Positions 62,330-64,000 of a stretch of DNA of 64,000 bases are shown piece by piece. The stretch lies in the NCBI GenBank assembly GCA_012960035.1, contig DUBZ01000067.1, positions 31,325 to 95,324 on the forward strand, written 5' to 3'. Made by a program: the position numbers and the translations under genes. Position 1 is the first letter of the stretch. The number at the start of each line of letters is the position of its first letter. This DNA comes from Myxococcales bacterium. Its GTDB lineage: Bacteria; Myxococcota_A; UBA9160; UBA4427. The notes under the pieces were generated by a model. It worked only from the letters and a program-made list of their open reading frames with translations. It was not told where the DNA came from and ran no database searches.

Positions 62330-63817
62330 ATGGGTCGCATCACGCTGGCTGCATGGTTCATCACCACACTCATTTCGTACTTCGCGCTGGGTGGGTTTCT
62401 AGGCAAACTGATTGAGGGGTACGACCGCGCCGCGCTTTCGCTGGCTCCTGCCACGGTCACGATCGTGGCCTTGCTCGTCAGCCTCGCTCTCACCGTGCGC
62501 TGGCAAATGGATCGGACCCACCCGCAACAAGGTGCTGAAACCGCGACAGACACCCAGCCCCCAAGCGCGCGGCGCAGATTTCTGTTTGGCTCGCTTGCGG
62601 CAACGGGTGGCATCCTTGTCACCCTTCAGGCCGCAGTAGCGAAAAACTTCGCCTGGTACAGCGTCACCGGCCGCAACATTTTCATGGTTCGTCCGCCCTA
62701 CAAGGCCGATGTTGCTCGCGACGAATGGACTGGCGCGCGGGTCAGCGAATATCGACGCCTGGGTCGTACCGAAGCCCGAATCTCAGACATCTCGCTCGGA
62801 TCCGGAGCAGGCACGGGTGGACGGCAAACGGTCGAAGTCGCCCGGGAAGCGATCGAGCGTGGGGTCAACTACTTCGACACCGCCCCCGACTACAGCGAAA
62901 CGGGTTCGGAACAAAGGCTCGGCGAAGCGATGAAGGGACTCCGCGACCAGATGTTTATCGCGACCAAATTCTGTCGCCCCAACGGACACGTCGCCCCGGG
63001 CAGCTCAGTGAACGACTACATCGAAGCGGTGAACGGTTCTCTTGTGCGGCTGCAAACGGATCGGGTTGATCTTATTCATATTCATTCGTGTGACAGCGTG
63101 GAGCGCTTGCTGGATGAGAACGCCCACGAGGCCTTCGATCGCCTCAAGCAACAAGGCAAGGCACGCTTTCTCGGCGTCTCTACTCACACGCCGAACCTTG
63201 AACAAGTTGCGAACGCCGCAATCGATAGCGACCGCTTCGACGTCATGATGCTCGCCTATCACTACGGGGCGTGGCCCAAACTCGGAGAGATCATCGATCG
63301 CGCCGCAGCGAAAGACATTGGCGTGGTCGCCATGAAGACCCTGCGCGGTTCGAAACACAAGGGACTGCTTACCGACCGCGACGAACGTGACTCCTTCACC
63401 CAAGCATCGTTCAAGTGGGTCTTGTCAAACCCAAGAGTTTCAGGGCTCGTCATTTCACTTTGGGAAAGCGCTCAACTTGACGAGTTTCTCTATGCCTCCG
63501 GCAAGCGCCCGACAACGAGCGACCTCGCGGTGCTCGAGCACTACCAAGAGCTCAGTGCCAACACCCACTGCCGGCCGCACTGCGGCGTGTGTCTCGACAA
63601 GTGTCCGGAGGGGCTTCCGATCCATGACGTCCTGCGCCAGCGAATGTACTACGAAGACTATGGAGCACAAAAGGAAGCGATTCGAGGCTACGCCGCGCTC
63701 GAGAAGAAAGCCGACGTGTGCAACGGCTGCTCGGCGCCCTGCTTGAACGCCTGTCCCTACGGAATCAACATCGCAGAACGAACGCGAGGAACCCACGAGT
63801 TGCTTAGTCTCGGGTAA
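62330..63817 (+). CDS. Aldo/keto reductase with membrane/Tat-type N-terminus and 4Fe-4S C-terminus
   Basis: This 495-residue protein has two N-terminal hydrophobic segments (8-30 and 42-56), then a twin-arginine motif (ARRRFLFGSLAATGG, residues 80-95). The aldo/keto reductase domain spans about 140-400: VNYFDTAPDY supplies the Asp/Tyr, IATKFC the Lys and DLIHIHSCDSVER the His. The last 85 residues hold two Cys clusters, C-x3-C-x2-C-x3-CP (CRPHCGVCLDKCPEG) and C-x2-C-x3-C-x3-CP (CNGCSAPCLNACPYG), enough for two 4Fe-4S clusters. Ordinary AKRs are soluble NADPH enzymes. This arrangement suggests membrane-linked electron transfer, possibly periplasmic. GGAGG lies 8 bases before the ATG, inside an open frame that begins at 62315. 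Confidence 0.9.
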   Translation: MGRITLAAWFITTLISYFALGGFLGKLIEGYDRAALSLAPATVTIVALLVSLALTVRWQMDRTHPQQGAETATDTQPPSARRRFLFGSLAATGGILVTLQAAVAKNFAWYSVTGRNIFMVRPPYKADVARDEWTGARVSEYRRLGRTEARISDISLGSGAGTGGRQTVEVAREAIERGVNYFDTAPDYSETGSEQRLGEAMKGLRDQMFIATKFCRPNGHVAPGSSVNDYIEAVNGSLVRLQTDRVDLIHIHSCDSVERLLDENAHEAFDRLKQQGKARFLGVSTHTPNLEQVANAAIDSDRFDVMMLAYHYGAWPKLGEIIDRAAAKDIGVVAMKTLRGSKHKGLLTDRDERDSFTQASFKWVLSNPRVSGLVISLWESAQLDEFLYASGKRPTTSDLAVLEHYQELSANTHCRPHCGVCLDKCPEGLPIHDVLRQRMYYEDYGAQKEAIRGYAALEKKADVCNGCSAPCLNACPYGINIAERTRGTHELLSLG

Positions 63818-64000
63818 GCGCTCGCATTGGGTAGTAGGTGCATTCGTTTACTGGTGTCGGCTGAATCTGTGGCCAAGGCAACACTCGCGAAACGGAGATC
63901 AAAAAAACATCGAACGGGGAGATCGAAGTCATCGTATGGGCTGAACGCATCAATTGGCACGACGGACCCAAGCGTTTCTTGTCATTCAGCATGGCAGGAG

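Noticed and set aside
63991..64000. ATG at the very end of the window
   Set aside because: Only three codons are visible and no ribosome site precedes it, so a gene start cannot be claimed.

Overview
The window looks like chromosomal DNA of a GC-rich Gram-negative bacterium. The evidence is a TonB-dependent receptor, a complete TtpC/ExbB/ExbD/TonB energising cluster, an RND efflux pair, several lipoproteins and Sec signal peptides, Shine-Dalgarno starts and a sigma-54-type promoter. The mixture (DUF3604, sulfatases, DUF3450-TonB2 cluster, many GT-C/TPR membrane proteins, a PEP-CTERM-like sorting tail) would fit a deltaproteobacterial/Myxococcota-like or gammaproteobacterial-like lineage. I cannot fix the taxon from sequence alone. 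No rRNA, tRNA, CRISPR array, transposase, integrase or prophage gene was recognised.

Layout. 1-9.1 kb: an edge-truncated membrane protein, a GT39-like glycosyltransferase, a GST, a secreted FKBP isomerase, an acyltransferase-3, a DUF1232 protein and a 1016-residue fused transporter-like/spermidine-synthase-like protein. 9.1-16.6 kb: an exported protein with a C-terminal sorting-type tail, a strong intrinsic terminator and a near-consensus sigma-54 promoter, followed by a W/DP-repeat exported protein, a PrsT-like TPR lipoprotein and a sulfatase-superfamily membrane protein with an atypical active site. 16.7-29.4 kb: a TonB-dependent receptor divergent from a putative outer-membrane barrel, a GT-C-like/TPR membrane protein, then a tightly coupled six-gene minus-strand operon (DUF3450, TtpC, ExbB, ExbD, TonB, TPR) and a small secreted protein. 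29.6-35.2 kb: DUF3604 protein, intergenic tandem repeats, a toroid-like lipoprotein, a truncated glycosyltransferase and a TMTC-like GT-C/TPR protein. 35.3-40.6 kb: a FadR-like GntR regulator, preceded by two tandem FadR-type operators, overlapping an RND adaptor and permease.

40.6-64 kb: VOC, MmcQ/YjbR, hypothetical, sulfatase and SDR genes, an SDR remnant, a His-rich membrane/TPR protein, four GT-C-type membrane proteins, cysteine synthase, a metallo-beta-lactamase-fold lipoprotein, a LysR pseudogene, an alpha/beta hydrolase, a TPR protein, a PiT phosphate transporter with its DUF47 partner, a frameshifted small gene and a membrane/Tat-type aldo-keto reductase with two 4Fe-4S clusters.

Themes. 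(1) Envelope glycosylation: six intact GT-C-like proteins plus one broken copy, and a recurring design of multi-pass membrane domain with a C-terminal TPR tail. (2) TonB-energised uptake. (3) A possible exosortase-type surface-protein system: sorting tail, sigma-54 promoter and PrsT-like lipoprotein, with no sortase in view. (4) Gene decay: a truncated glycosyltransferase, an SDR fragment, a LysR gene with an in-frame stop and a frameshifted small gene, all in the second half. Start codons were moved downstream wherever a Shine-Dalgarno, operon overlap or signal peptide argued for it. No computation or database search was possible.
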